Source: Anagrus nilaparvatae (taxonomy: Eukaryota > Arthropoda > Insecta > Hymenoptera > Mymaridae). From it: a stretch of DNA of 64,000 nucleotides. How positions within the stretch are numbered: the stretch's first letter is position 1; the number at the start of each line of letters is the position of its first letter. Under the pieces are notes generated by a model. The model searched no databases. It was not told the origin of the DNA and saw only the letters and a program-made list of their open reading frames with translations. The translations under genes were made by a program, and so were the position numbers. The stretch lies in contig JAKSXM010000007.1 of the NCBI GenBank assembly GCA_022575985.1, forward strand, positions 72,043,001 to 72,107,000, in the 5' to 3' direction. This document shows positions 52,116 through 64,000 of the stretch, piece after piece.

Positions 52116-53408
52116 ATGGGTAAACACGAAGTAGGAACACCTAAGTACATAGCAAATAAAATAAAATCAAAAGGATTGCAAAAGTTGCGATGGTATTGTC
52201 AAGTTTGTCAAAAACAGTGCAGAGATGAAAATGGTTTTAAATGTCACACTATGTCAGAAGCACATCATCGGCAAATATTACTATTTGCTGATAATGCTGG
52301 TAAATACATGGATCAATATTCTAAAGAATTTTCTTTAGGTTTTCTAAGTTTATTAAAAAGACAATTCGGAACAAAGCGAGTCCCAGCAAATAGGGTTTAT
52401 CAAGATTACATTACTGATAGACATCATATTCATATGAATGCTACCCAATGGCTTTCCTTAACTGGATTTGTAAAACATCTTGGAAGGACGGGTAAATGTA
52501 TAGTCGATGAAACTGAAAAAGGTAATTTTTGTACTTGCTTTATAGTTGAATGATTTATAATGTCTAAGTTATTTGCAATAAATTAATCTTGTTTTTATTT
52601 TTTAGGATGGTTTATCACTTACATTGATAGAGATCCTGAAACATTAGCTGCATTAGAAAAAAAGGAAAAGAAGCAGAAAATGGATAAAGATGATGAAGAA
52701 AGAACAATGCACTTTATTCAAAAACAAGTTAAAAAAGGTTCTGAAACTTCTCAAACATCAACTGAAGAATTCAAGCAACCTTTAGAAAGACTTGATGATG
52801 CACCCCTTGTCCTTGAATTAAAATTAAAGCCTAAAAAAGTTTTACCGTTAATTAGCCCCATTAGTTCAAAACTTACTGGAAAATCCAAAGATGTTGAAGT
52901 TAAACAAGAAATTGATGTTTATGAAGATGTAAGTGATTCTGATAAACCTAGTACTTCAAAAAGAAAAGAATCATTAGTTTTTGAAGATAAAAGCTCATCT
53001 TCTAAAAGAAGGAAAAATGATGACCATGATATACCTAAGGGTTGGTTAAAAGTTAGCTTAAGTGTAAAAGTTGTTACAAAATCACTTGGAGAAAAATATT
53101 ATAAAGCTAAAGGTGTTGTTAAAGAAATCATTGATTCTGGACATTATGTTGGGAAAGTAAAATTAAAATCACCAGATGAAGTCAAAGGATGTCTGATAAA
53201 AATTGATCAAGAACACTTGGAAACAGTTATTCCATCTATTGGAAGAGAAGTTATGATTTTATATGGACCATATGAAAATGAAATAGCATTAGTTGAAAAA
53301 GTAAGAATAGATGATTTTTGTATTGATGTCGAACTAATAGATAGTAAAAAATTATTAAAAAAACTTCCATATGAACAAGTTTGCAAATACATTGATGAAG
53401 ATTTATAA
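52116..53408 (+). CDS. KIN: KIN17 DNA/RNA-binding protein
   Basis: Nuclear zinc-finger protein linked to DNA replication, repair and mRNA processing; it is a component found with spliceosomes. Two exons, 52116-52521 and 52606-53408, join in phase to give 402 residues (human about 393). The N-terminus MGKHEVGTPKYIANKIKSKG is the family start, followed by the C2H2 finger (WYCQVCQKQCRDENGFKCH with TMSEAHH, residues about 27-56) and the KIN17 winged-helix domain (KEFSLGFLSLLKRQFGTKRV ... HIHMNATQWLSLTGFVKHLG ... GWFITYIDRDPE). Then come a charged linker, a KRK-type nuclear signal region (SKRKES, SSSKRRKNDD) and C-terminal tandem SH3/KOW-like modules from about residue 275 (GWLKVSLSVKVVTKSLGEKY; GREVMILYGPYENEIALVE). 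The C-terminal KOW is more diverged than the N-terminal half. It converges with the minus-strand gene ending at 53599, leaving only 190 bp for both 3' ends. Confidence 0.96.
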
Positions 53409-53598
53409 TAAATGTATAAAATAGGAATAAATTTATAAACTATAAGTATTTATTTTTAAGTAAATTATCATGTAAATATTTACAATACAAGGTTATTTGT
53501 TAATCTTAAAAGTATATTAATATAAATCTTATAATTTTTTTAAATTAATTTTTCTATTTACTAATCAAAATATAACCAACAATATCTATTAATAAATT

Positions 53599-54331
53599 CT
53601 ACAAAACGTCTTGATAATCAAGCATTTGAAGAAAATCGTCATATTTTCTAAATTGCTCGTCAATAATAAACATTTTTCTACCATTAGCCATGAACAGGTT
53701 TTTACTGAACGGATTCAAGTAATTTCTTGTTATTTGAACACAACTCCCTGCTGGAAATTCGAAAAATTCTCTTGTAAATGGTATTTTACCAACAAAAATT
53801 GCTCTATATTTTCTTTCTGCATGGTTGTAATAAATTCTAATAGGGTAACGATGAACAACAATAAAAGCACATGTACTTATTACTAGCATTATAAAGACCG
53901 CTACAGGTATTTCATATGTACTATTCATAAAATGTCCTAAGACTTCATTTTCAGAAAAATCAACTTCGTTATACATGTGATATCCACCGACTCCAAAAGT
54001 AAAACATGTTATAAAAACTATGCCATGATAAAGAGCTCTGAACGTAAATGTACCTTCTTTTTGACGATAAATTAATTGATAATCTTTTGAATCGCAGCGG
54101 TCAAAACGTTTTAGTCTTTCTTCTATTTTTTGAGGCGTTTTAATGTATTCTCGATGTTGAATTTTTGTCAGTAAGGTTTGTTTATTCTTAAAATGCGGTA
54201 GTAGACAAAATAATCTTTGCCTGAAAATTAATAAAAATCACATTATTCATTAATTAATAATTGCTTCCTTTGTGAATGTTCAAAAAATTTACAACTAACC
54301 TGTTATTTAAAACTAATTTAGAGAAAATCAT
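53599..54331 (-). CDS. Two-TM protein, TMEM70/TMEM186/TMEM223-like, probably mitochondrial
   Basis: Two exons, 54331-54300 and 54220-53599, give 217 residues. The N-terminus is basic and Ser/Asn/Arg-rich without acidic residues (MIFSKLVLNNRQRLFCLLPH ... KNKQTLLTKIQHREY), as in a mitochondrial presequence. A helical hairpin follows: TM1 about FRALYHGIVFITCFTFGVGG (residues 83-105) and TM2 about IPVAVFIMLVISTCAFIVVH (residues 128-147). The C-terminal domain of about 70 residues has GKIPFTREFFEFPAGSC and MANGRKMFIIDEQF. Transit peptide, TM hairpin and a small C-terminal domain are the layout of the TMEM70, TMEM186 and TMEM223 group of inner-membrane assembly factors (complex I, IV, V), but I cannot decide which member it is, or exclude another family. 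It shares a 455-bp divergent upstream region with KRI1. Confidence 0.55.
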
Positions 54332-54786
54332 TTTTAAATAAGAATTTTAGAAACGTATAAAGAGATTAATAAAAGTTAAAGTAAAATAACTTAATAAATC
54401 ATATTTTTATTTATTTCATTTTTATGTATAATTTTTGAATAAAAAATAAAAATGCTAAGGAAACAAAGCGTCGTGCGGTATACGTATAAAGTATCAAAAT
54501 AGCAGACCAGTAAACTTTACACAGCTGATCTGATCAAATCCATGTTAAAAAACGTGTTTCTTTTACTGAAATTGCAAAGAAAAATAAAATACAAAAAAAC
54601 TACAAGTATATACACTGTAAGTAATTTAATTAATTTTTGTTAATTATTAAATTATTTTTTAAGAAATATGTTTACACTATAGGTATTTAAAAAATAATAA
54701 TTTTATTTAATCCGAATAAATTTTAGGTTATATTTTTCTAAAAGAACGAATTTCCCCTAAAAGAATAATGTATTAAAAAATTTAAA
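54332..54786. promoter_or_regulatory. Shared upstream region of the two-TM gene and KRI1
   Basis: 455 bp between divergent start codons. A less AT-rich core at about 54465-54550 contains acaaagcgtcgtgcggtata and acacagctgatctgatcaaa. The cagctgat motif also occurs upstream of PIKfyve (about 28029), which may be coincidence. The promoter role is inferred. Confidence 0.4.
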
Positions 54787-57700
54787 ATGCCGAAATTATT
54801 TACTGAAAAATCAGCAAAATCCGACTCTGAAGAAGAATTGAACATAAATAAAGATTATGCAAAAAATTATAATTTATGGCGTCAAAAGGAGGAGTTAAAT
54901 AAATGTAATTTATTTGTATTATTCAATAAAATAAGTTTATCTTTTTGGTTATAAAATATTTCTTTTTTTAGTAAAAGCTAGATATGGAGAAAATGTTTCA
55001 TTAGAAGATGATTTGGAAGATAGCTCTTCTTCATCAGAAGATGATGAAGGAGATGTAAGTATAGTTTATGAAAAAATATTCATGTTTATGTATCTTTCGA
55101 CTTTTTACTATATCTAATAAATTTTTTTATTTCAAAAGAATATTCCTGAGCAATTTGAAAAGAACTTCTATAAGACGCTAGCATGTTTAAAAAATAAAGA
55201 TCCTAAAATTTATGATAATGAGGTGAAATTTTTTAATGACAATGATAATGAAAATACAAAAAATAAAGATAATAAGAAAAAAAAATCAGAAAAGTCTTTA
55301 TTTTTACGTGATTACGAAAGAAAAATTATTGTTGAAAGAGGAGGAAAATTAAGTGATAGCGAAGATGAAGAAGAAATTAAAAAAATCAATAAATATACTC
55401 CAACTTATGTAGAAGAACAAAATGAAATAAAGGAAAGTTTTAAGAAGGCTTTACATGAATCGGATGATGAAGATCTCTTACTTCAACCCAAAAAGAAAAC
55501 AGAGGAAGAAGCAAAAAAGGTATGATGTTTGAAAATTCAAATTTTTAATTAAGATTTGCATAATTAAAATTTTTATTCAGGAAGACGATGATTTTAAAGA
55601 ATGGTTAAAAGGCCAAGAACAAGTCATTGATGAAGAAGATAAAAAAGACTTAAAACCATTACGAGATTTTTGGAATGATCCAAAATTGGATGAAAATGAA
55701 AAGTTTTTAAGGGATTATATATTAAATAACAAATTCCTTGATAATGAAAATGAAGAGGATCTTGGTTATGACTTAAAGGCTCATGACTCTGATGAAAATC
55801 TTTCAGAAGATGAAAAAAATATTAATGAACAAGAAGAATTTGAACATAAATTTAATTTCAGATTTGAAGAGCCTGATCAAGATTTTATAAAAAGGTAATT
55901 TTAAAATATTTGTAGTTTAAATAAATTTATAAAAATTCAATAAAATCAGTTTTATTGACAAAATACTATTTCTTTTAAAAGATATCCTCGAACTATTGAA
56001 AATTCATTGAGGAAGAAAGACACTAAAAGATCTCAAAAAAGAGCTGAAGTCAAAGCTAGGAAAGACAAAGAAAAATTGCAAAAGCAAGAAGAATTAAAAC
56101 GCTTAAAAGCATTAAAGAGAAAAGAAATCGAAGAAAAAATAGACAAATTAAAAGAAATAACAGGTATTATAAAGAAATTACAGTTATAAAAACAAGTAAA
56201 ACGCATTACTCAAACTTTTTATTCTTTTTTTCAGGAAATGATGACATAAAGTTTAACATGTTTAATCTAGAAGATGACTTTGATCCTGATGATTATGATA
56301 AAAAAATGAATCAAGTGTTTAACGACGAATATTACTCTGTTCCTGAAGATGATCAAAAACCCGAATTTCCTGATTTTGATGAAGAACTTGGTGCCATACC
56401 CAATTGGGATAATTATGATCCAAATAACAAACAAAGTTTAAGTAAATTTGTTTATGAAGATGAGCCACACTGTGAAGATCCTGATTTTATTGTATTTAAA
56501 TTTTTATTAATTGCATTAAAAAATTATTAAAAAAAGTGTTATAAATATTTATATGTTTTATAATAATAATAATATTTTAGATGGATGCAGATTACATTGA
56601 TACAAATAAGCAACAGGTCGAAAATGAGATAATTGAATCAACAAAAAAAAGTAAAAAAAAGAAAAAGAATAAATTTGCTGAATTAATTGCTAAAGAAAAG
56701 CCAAAGTTTGATCCAACTCAATATAAATCTTATCAAGAATATTTTGATCAATATTATGCCCTTGATTATGAAGATATGATTGGTGATTTACCTTGTAGGT
56801 TTAAATACAGAAAAGTTGTGCCAAATAACTTTGGTCTTTCGGTAGAAGAAGTAAGTTATTGTAATGCAATATATTTTATGAATTTAATAATGTAAATGTG
56901 CTCATCTTTAAATTTAAAAAATTGTTTAAAGATTTTAGTTGCTGATGATAAAGAATTAAATAAGTGGTGCTCTTTGAAAAAGGCACTTCAACATAGACCT
57001 GAACATTTGGAATTAAATGATGTTAAAACTTATAAACAAAAAGCAAGCAATGAAATGCTTAAGAGAAAAATTTTGCCAAGCTTATACAAGTAAATAATTT
57101 TAATTTTTAATTCTTTCTTTTGTCTTAAATTTTTCTTGGATAATAAATAAATTACTTATTTATTTATAATTTTTGTGAAGAAATCAATAAAAAATTGAAG
57201 GAAATTTTCTTAATTTAAAATAAAAGATAATATCCAGGGAAATTTTACACAGATCTAAAAAGTTTCTCAAATTCGAAATATTAAAAAAAAATATTTGTAT
57301 GCGATTAAAATTTAAATCATGTAAACAAATCTGAAAAAATTTTTTAAAAGAAGTTAATGAAAAATTAAAAATTTTACAATTATTTGTATTTTTTTCATAG
57401 ATCTCAGGAGGAAGAGCCTGAAGACAAAGATAATATTATTGAAGGTATTCAAAGTAAACAAACAGAAGAAAGTGATCAACAAGTAAATAAAAAGAAGCGG
57501 AAACGTAAAAAGAAAAATAAATCTGCAAACGTTAGTGTAAGTATTTGTTTTAAAATATATACACTGTAAAAAGTAACTTTCTTAAATTTACAAAAAAAGT
57601 AGAATTTTTTCGAAAAATTAGTAAATTTTCAAAAAATTTTGTAAATATTCGATAAAAATCGTAAATTTACTAAATTTACTAAATAAATAAGTTTTTACTT

Positions 57701-58770
57701 TGCCCCGCCACGAAAATGACTCAAAATCGATTAAAAATTATATATAAAGATAGAATAACACGAAAAAATATATTATGAGCTATAAAAATGTTAAATTTTA
57801 AGTCATTTACATGGTGAGGCAAAAATGCAAGTGTACCAAATAAATTCAATTTTTTAATTTACATCTTTTTTTTTTGAACTGTTACTTTTTCTTATAGAAA
57901 TCTTTCCAAAATTTTTTTCACGAAAATATAGCGACATTCAGACCTGCATGTATAAAAAATAGGCAAAGTTTTTTTTTCAGCTAAACATTAGAATTTTTTT
58001 TTTTTTTTTTTTTGATTAAATATATTAGTAATTAATTATTCAGTAATCTCTTATTCCAACTGTGGTTATTTTACTAAAGTCGCTAAAACTTCAGCTATTT
58101 TTTATATATCATTCTTCAAAATAAATATTTTGATTATTTAAAATACTTATTATAAAAATTGTCATATTATTTTTTATTTTAGTTAACCAATAATGACAAT
58201 TCTGAAAAATCGGAAAAGAAAGATTTGCAGTCAGAAATAAACAATTCAACAAATGATCCAGTAGATAAACCAAGAAAAAAGAAAAGAAAAATGGACAATA
58301 ATTCTACAATTAATAATGAACAAGAACAAGATAATAAACAATCCTCTGCACCGACTAATAATAAAAATAAAAATCTTGATGATTCTAAACAAACAAATAT
58401 TAATACTGAAAAAACAACGGCAGAAGAACCAATTAATAAAAAAGATAAAAAGAAAAAACAAAAAAATAAAATTAAAAAAGATTCTGATGAAAATAATCTT
58501 GAAACTAATCTTCCAAATGAAAGTTCTGTAAAATCTGGAAATGATAAAACTAAAAATGATTCTATCGATGCTAAAATTCATAAAGAAAAAGATAAAAATA
58601 AAAAGAATAAGAAAAAGAACAATAAATTTACAAGTAAAGGTAAAAATAATCGTGTAGAAAAATTAAAAACTAACGATGGTGTTGCTTCTTTAAGTGAAGA
58701 AAGACTTAAAGCATATGGTATTAATCCTAAAAAGTTTAAGAATAAATTAAAATATATGAATAAAAGATAA
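54787..58770 (+). CDS. KRI1: KRI1 ribosome biogenesis protein
   Basis: Nucleolar factor needed for 40S subunit assembly (18S rRNA processing), acting with KRR1. Ten exons: 54787-54904, 54972-55054, 55139-55519, 55581-55894, 55982-56163, 56235-56491, 56581-56850, 56932-57089, 57401-57536 and 58183-58770, giving 828 residues in one frame. Family landmarks in order: acidic N-terminus with SSSSSEDDEGD; FLRDYERKIIVERGGKLSDS; FWNDPKLDENEKFLRDYIL; YPRTIENSLRKKDTKRSQKR followed by a long charged coiled coil; NMFNLEDDFDPDDYDKKM; the KRI1-like C-terminal core (DADYID..., DYEDMIGDLPCRFKYRKVVP and NNFGLSVEEILVADDKELNK). The last two exons are a Lys/Asn-rich tail ending ERLKAYGINPKKFKNKLKYM. The length exceeds human KRI1 (about 700), mainly through that tail. 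Exon 9 to 10 is separated by a 646-bp intron, the longest in the gene. Confidence 0.95.
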
Positions 58771-60494
58771 AAACATTTTGTGTAAAAAATTGTAAAAATT
58801 TTGTAAATACAAGCTAATTAAAGGTAAGTTTTATATACATTTTACAATTATTTTGTAAAAAAAAAGTAAATTTTAAAGCTTAAGCTTCTATTAAAAACTT
58901 TTTTTGTTTGTTTGTTTAAAATAAATTTTATACATTTTTTTAATTGTTTGTTTACATAAGTAAAAAAGGAGATAACAATAAATCATTCAATAAAAAGAGC
59001 TTTTAAAAGTAAAAAAGTTGTATTTACAGATTATTTAAATTTGAATGAGATACTTTTAGGATATAATCCATGCCTTCTGTTATTTACAATACAATTCAAA
59101 TAGAACATTGTTTTAGTTTTCAAAGTCAATTTTATGATAAAAGATTATTAAAAAAAATTACATGATTAAATAAGGTGGAACATGTAATAAAAATAATGAA
59201 AAACCATAATAATAATAAAAATAAAAAATGCATGTAGCAATTATAAAATCATTAGAATATTAAGAAAGGTGTCAAAATATACACGTGTATAGAAAAAAAG
59301 GATAGTAACATTTATACTTATTTATAAAATGAGGGTTCCTATGCTAGATAGTTTTTTACACCCCTTGGGTACAATAAATCAATTTCCCCTGGTTTTAGCT
59401 AAATCACTCGTTCTCTCTTTCTCTGTATAAATGTATCTTTGTAGCAGGTGGCTGGCTTGGTGTTACTTTGGTTCATTTCTCTAATCCCCAATTAATGTAG
59501 TTTTTCTATTATCTTCAGAGTATTTATTCTTATAGTACTCTTTCTCACCTTCTTTTTAAATTATTTTTAGGTGTTAAAGTAAAATAATTTTTTGCTTTGT
59601 TTTACAGCTTAATTTATTTATCAATTGAAAAAACAATTTATTTTCACACTAAGCTTGGACGCTCCGGAAAATTAGGTCTTCATCAAGAGAAAATCTCGGA
59701 GAAAACGCGTTAGTTTAATGTTTTGCTGGGCTATCCAAAACTTTAAATCAACTTTTCTTATATTAAAGTAAAATATTTTTTTGTGGTACAAGAATTAAAT
59801 ATAATCATTAGGCTGCAGGAAAATAATAATAGTTGTATTAAATCAAAAAATTCCTTAAAATTTTGGGACCCTTAAAAGGTAAATTACAAAATTTTATACG
59901 TATTTCGAGGCGAAAGATTACCTATGCGATTAATTAAAAATTTTTAATAATACTGAATTGCATACTTCGAACGGTTATTAATTTTTTTAAAGTAAAGTAT
60001 AATTTTAACTTAAAATGATCAAAAAATAAGTTAATATTAAACATTAATTTCAATGGCTTAAAATGATTTAAAAGCTATACAAAATATTAAAAAATATTGA
60101 AAAAAGTCTTGTAAATATATTTGGTTATATATTTCTGTCGAAATTTCTCTAACGTTACCTTCCTCAATAACTTTTTAATGCAAAAACTACCATAACTTGC
60201 ATTTTTTCTAAAATTTGAATTAAAATTTTTAAAATTTTGACCGAAAAACGGCTTCCAATACGCTGTATACAAAAGCTCATATTTGCTAATTAATTATCGT
60301 TATATGAAAAAATGAAAATACGAAAATTTATATGAAAATCCATTAGATGATCAGGTCTGATTTTTTGTCTGGAAAAAATCGAAAGGAGAAAATATATAGA
60401 AAACTTCTCCTAAGTCAGAATTCGGACACATTTTTTTAAATTTTTTGGTTCGTTCAAGCTCAGTGGGGTATGTCTAAATTTTTAATTAAAATGT
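58771..60494. other. Convergent spacer between KRI1 and the gustatory receptor
   Basis: No gene recognised. The two stop codons face each other across 1.7 kb. A less AT-rich patch at about 59640-59745 (aagcttggacgctccggaaa ... cgcgttagtttaatg) stands out but matches none of the other repeats in the window, and a CT-rich stretch lies at 59408-59425. The 3' UTRs of both genes must lie here. Confidence 0.5.
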
Positions 60495-63400
60495 TTAAAT
60501 ATCTGTTTCAAGACTTTGTAATTGAATTAATATTAAAACATACGTTATTATGGTTTGCAACATCTGTTGAAAAATTAAAAAAAATTTCAATTTATTAGGG
60601 TTTTTTTTCTTTAAAATATGTCAAATTAAAGAATCTTACCCTTTGAAGTAGTGTAAAATCAAGTGAAACAAATCCAAATGCAGTGCATTTCAGTGGATGC
60701 TGAATTAACTGAAGCATAAAATCTCTTATCTGCAAATTAATTTTTTTCATTAACGTGCGTCTTATAAAATATTTTTTCACGTATCAAAAAGTGACAGAAA
60801 AAAACACTAAAAATTCGCCCTTTTTTTGCAACCTCATTAATTTTTTGCTAAAGGGAACTCAACCAAAATTTTTTTTGCAAAATCTGTTTTTATATGGTTT
60901 TTCCAGAATTCATAAAAACAATTTTCCCCCGCGTTTCAATCTACTTAATACCTACTAAATGAAAGTCATTAAATTTTATTTTTCAAATATTTTAGTATAT
61001 AAAATGGTCTTTTTCAAAATAAAAGTGTGGAGTAGTAGAGGTTTGTGAAATTTTTTTTTTGTTTTATTCTGGAAAGGGCACATAATAACAAAGATTTTGC
61101 AGGAAAAAATTTTGCTTAAGTTCCTTTCTACAAAAAATTAACGAGGTTGCAAAAAAGGGCGGATTTTTCGGTCGCACTTATTACGTTAAGTTATAAAAAA
61201 ACTCTTATGTTCATATTCCGAATTTCAGCCCTTTATAGTCTAGGTGCCAGCCATACTAATCACGCCCAAAAATTAAAAAATTAAATTTCTTTTTCCGAGG
61301 ATAAAAACAGGTGGTATTTATATTTTTTGACCCGCTGAACACGAATCCGGGGTCCGCTTTGCGAATATTGTGGTCAATTTTTTGTTATTAAAAAATGACT
61401 GCAAAATTGGCCAATAATTTGTTAATAACAAAAAATTGACCAGGAAATTCGCGAAATGGACCCTGAATTCGTCTTCAGCAGGTCGAAAAACATAAATACC
61501 ACCTGCTTTTATCCTCGGAAAAAGAAATTTAATTTTTGGGCGTGATTGGTATGGCTGGCGCCTATATTATTAATTCCAGAAACTAAATATCAATATTTAT
61601 AATAAAAGGTATACGTATCCAGAGGAGATATTTTTAGAAAAAACATCAATATTTTTTACTTTGATTATAATATTTTTAATTTTTTATTAACAAATGTTAC
61701 TACTAAATTTAAAACAAGAAACAATTTGATTTTTATTGTTATTTAAGAAATTTAAACCGCATAAATTTTAACATTGATATATTCTGACCCCCTGCCCCGT
61801 CAATATCAAAATATAAAAATGGCTATTTTTACCTCTGCTTTGATTTCTTCATTAGTTGTTATTTCGCTATACAGTTCACTAAGAATGTCACCAGTTTTGA
61901 TTGCCTGTAATAAAAAAAGCCCTTAGTTAAATTCTACCTAAATTTTAAAAGAATTAAGTTAAAAATATAGGTATCTTTGTGTTACTTCTTTGTTAATTTC
62001 ATTTCCAGTTGAAGTAATTAAAAATATTTTTATCCCATAATACATTGAATATGTAATAGGAAATAATATAATTTTAGTGATATTCTTCACGTTTATTTGA
62101 AAGACAATAATGTATAAATTATAAAGACAAATTGTTATTGTTGCAAATGATATTACAATTGAGACAATAATTTGAAATCCAAAAATGTAACTTAATTCTT
62201 CAAAATTTTCAGTTAAATAAAGGTGTGTTTGCCTAAAATTTAAATGTTATTAATAGCAGAATCTTACAGTCTCTACTGCAACTCGTGTTCTAATCCTCAA
62301 AAAACTTTTTTTTAATTCAATTTTTTGTGAATTAAAACTTCATTTATTAATATTTATAATTCTTTTGCAAATAAAAATCGAGATAAAAAGACTCTTGACT
62401 CTGTTTACTGGGCAAAGGTTATTTCTGAGCTATTCATTTCAGCTGTAATAAATACCTAGGTATTCTTAATCAACTCTCAACCAACTTAAAAATAATTCTT
62501 TTCAAGAATTAATTTTATAAGAAAATTTAAATAATTTTTTTTTAAAAATAATAAATTGCACGAAGTTGCAACGGAGTTACACACTTAAATTTATATCTAT
62601 TTGTTCAACAAGGGAAAAAAATAGGATTTGGCTTTCAGTGCAGACAGCATTGAAAGTAAAATTTCCTACACCTTTTACCGTGTTCAACACATAGTTTTTC
62701 ATTAAAAGCAAAAAAAAGATCGCTTGAAAGTAAGAAAGTAGATCTTTTTTCCAGCGTATAATGAAAAATAAATTATGTTTTTCAATGGTAATTTTTAGTC
62801 AGGTCGTATCCGAGATGCGTGAAGGGGGAAGTACGACGAAAGCAAAATTTTCCTTTAGAAACTTAATGAAATCTCTTCATCTCTCAAAATAAATTTTCTG
62901 ACGCTATATTTGGAGTAAAACGACCCAAAATACCAATTAGGACATGCAAAAATTAAAAAAAAGATAAAACTAATATTTTTGGCTAAATGGGAGTATATCT
63001 ACTAATGGAGTAAAAATGGGGATTATTTTCACCCCTCTTTCACTTTCAAGTTTTTTTGGGGTGGATAATGTTCCTGGAATGTTGCTGAGGAGATTGCACT
63101 AACTTTATACAGGAAAGTTTTGCTTCCGTCGTATTTATAAATTTGTCCTTTATTCACAATTTATAGACTTGACTATAAGACATTACATTAGGTACCATAT
63201 TTTTTAGCGATAATTTCACGAAAATTGTGCAACTTTTTCGTAATTATTAATAAATTGAGTTTCCTACTTTTTTAAATACGCCAAAAAATAATTCTTGATT
63301 AGTTAAATTTTTTACTAATAATAGCAAAATGACATAAAAAATTGAAATATTATGATTTAATTTTAAAAAATTTTCAAATTAATTTTATATTGCGACAAAT

Positions 63401-64000
63401 TAAAAATTGTGTGCATGCAGGCTGTTTTTTTTAGTTCTTTGAAAAAAACTCAGGAAAAAATGTAAATACCTATAGGTATTAGTTTAAAAAATTTTAAAAT
63501 AAATTTTCAACAATACCTGGAAAATAAAAGATCTTACTTGATTTTCTTAAGCGTGATGATATCATTAACTAATGAATTAAAATTGATTTTAGATGACTCA
63601 CGATTTCCAATAATTTTTTTATTTTTCGACATTTTTTTCGCCTTTCTAAGCCTTTCTTTTAAGAACCCATTAAGAGTTAATAATTTAGAATGCAAAGTTC
63701 TGTAAAAAGAAAAAAAAAAGGAATTATATATTTTATTTACTTAGGAGCCAAAATATGTGAAATAGTCAAAAACTGTCGGTCAACCTAGGGAGCTTAGATT
63801 TTCTGAAAATTCACATTTTCGATTTGTGAACCCCCCTGTAACCCTATGGATAAATTTTAAGAGGTAGGAATTGACCATTTCAAAAATTCACCTTTCAGAA
63901 AGTGAAAATGTTATTTACCTTGTCCATAAAGTAACCGTACCATCAGATATCCAAATAACAATATACGGATAAGTTATAATTGATAACAAAATAAATAAAT
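60495..64000 (-). CDS. Gustatory receptor (7-TM chemoreceptor), C-terminal part
   Basis: Insect gustatory receptors are inverted seven-helix ligand-gated channels of taste neurons. Six exons of the C-terminal 240 codons join in phase: edge-63919, 63699-63538, 62232-61986, 61904-61833, 60729-60640 and 60563-60495. The first visible exon is a TM helix (FILLSIITYPYIVIW). Next comes a cytosolic helix-rich segment (LHSKLLTLNGFLKERLRKAK), then two TM segments (FGFQIIVSIVISFATITICL; ILFPITYSMYYGIKIFLITS), the conserved pre-TM7 region (EINKEAIKTGDILSELY then IRDFMLQLIQHPLKCTAFGF), and TM7 with the family ending (TIITYVLILIQLQS, family consensus TYLVILIQF). The pattern of short last exons split near LLQ|TxxTYxxILIQ is typical of the family. 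The 5' half lies beyond 64000. Ligand class cannot be told. The frame is intact, so it is probably functional although it is rich in repeat-laden introns. Confidence 0.87.
60808..61175. repeat. Inverted repeat in gustatory receptor intron
   Basis: The left arm aaaaattcgccctttttttg, caacctcattaattttttgc, aaagggaactc pairs with agttcctttctacaaaaaat, taacgaggttgcaaaaaagg, gcggattttt at about 61118-61173. Arms are roughly 75-80 bp, apart by about 210 bp. No open frame. No clear target duplication was seen. Confidence 0.7.
61243..61562. mobile_element. 320-bp palindrome (family M), copy 2
   Basis: Same element as at 26999-27318 and of the same total length, with more differences between halves. 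It begins ggtgccagccatactaatca and ends in ggtatggctggcgcc, with TA on both sides (61241-61242 and 61563-61564). Shared internal blocks include tttctttttccgaggataaa, gctgaacacgaatccggggt and ttgttaataacaaaaaattg. It lies within the intron between the fourth and fifth visible exons of the gustatory receptor. Confidence 0.87.
62832..63133. repeat. Inverted repeat of about 300 bp in gustatory receptor intron
   Basis: The left arm tacgacgaaagcaaaatttt, cctttagaaactta pairs with taactttatacaggaaagtt, ttgcttccgtcgta at 63100-63133, about 34 bp with a few mismatches. The sequence between has a C-rich stretch (cacccctctttcactttcaa). No gene inside. Confidence 0.55.

Noticed and set aside
58246..58581. 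111-codon open frame on the minus strand
   Set aside because: Antisense shadow of the Lys/Asn-rich last exon of KRI1.

Overview
This window looks like nuclear DNA of an insect. It is extremely AT-rich, its genes have many short AT-rich introns with GT-AG borders, it carries eukaryotic tRNA genes with intragenic control boxes and T-run terminators, and its right edge holds an insect-type gustatory receptor. Base composition and repeat style recall AT-rich parasitoid wasps (Hymenoptera), but that placement is inference; nothing here proves the order.

Layout, left to right. (1) 1-3860: valyl-tRNA synthetase (minus strand, 10 exons, C-terminal part off the left edge) diverging from single-exon GET4 (plus). 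(2) 3861-8492: gene-poor spacer with mobile-element remnants. (3) 8493-23626: a minus-strand gene with repeats like those of SAXO/MAP6 microtubule proteins. A candidate first exon at 23626-23592 joins in frame across an intron of about 12.8 kb, and that intron holds five plus-strand tRNA genes (2 Leu-AAG, 3 Ala-TGC) and several foldback repeats. (4) 23.6-28.2 kb: spacer with one orphan exon candidate, a frameshifted coding-like stretch and nested hairpin elements, including a nearly perfect 320-bp palindrome. (5) 28227-35042: complete 15-exon PIKfyve lipid kinase, 1951 codons in one continuous frame. (6) 36442-50219: minus-strand UBALD (UBA-like domain) gene of four coding exons; its 9.9-kb intron is a repeat nursery with nested elements. 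(7) 52.1-58.8 kb: compact housekeeping cluster of KIN17 (plus), a two-TM presumed mitochondrial protein (minus) and KRI1 (plus). (8) 60495-64000: C-terminal 240 codons of a gustatory receptor on the minus strand, its introns full of inverted repeats.

The genes do not form a pathway. They cover translation (ValRS, tRNA genes), ribosome assembly (KRI1), DNA/RNA processing (KIN17), tail-anchored protein delivery (GET4), endolysosomal phosphoinositide signalling (PIKfyve) and taste. Exons were set by reading splice sites by hand and checking that phase is kept through each gene; 5' and 3' UTRs are mostly not resolved.

The most unusual content is the set of palindromic, apparently non-autonomous elements: at least four families in many copies, nested in one another, several with target-site duplications visible. 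No transposase gene was recognised in the window.
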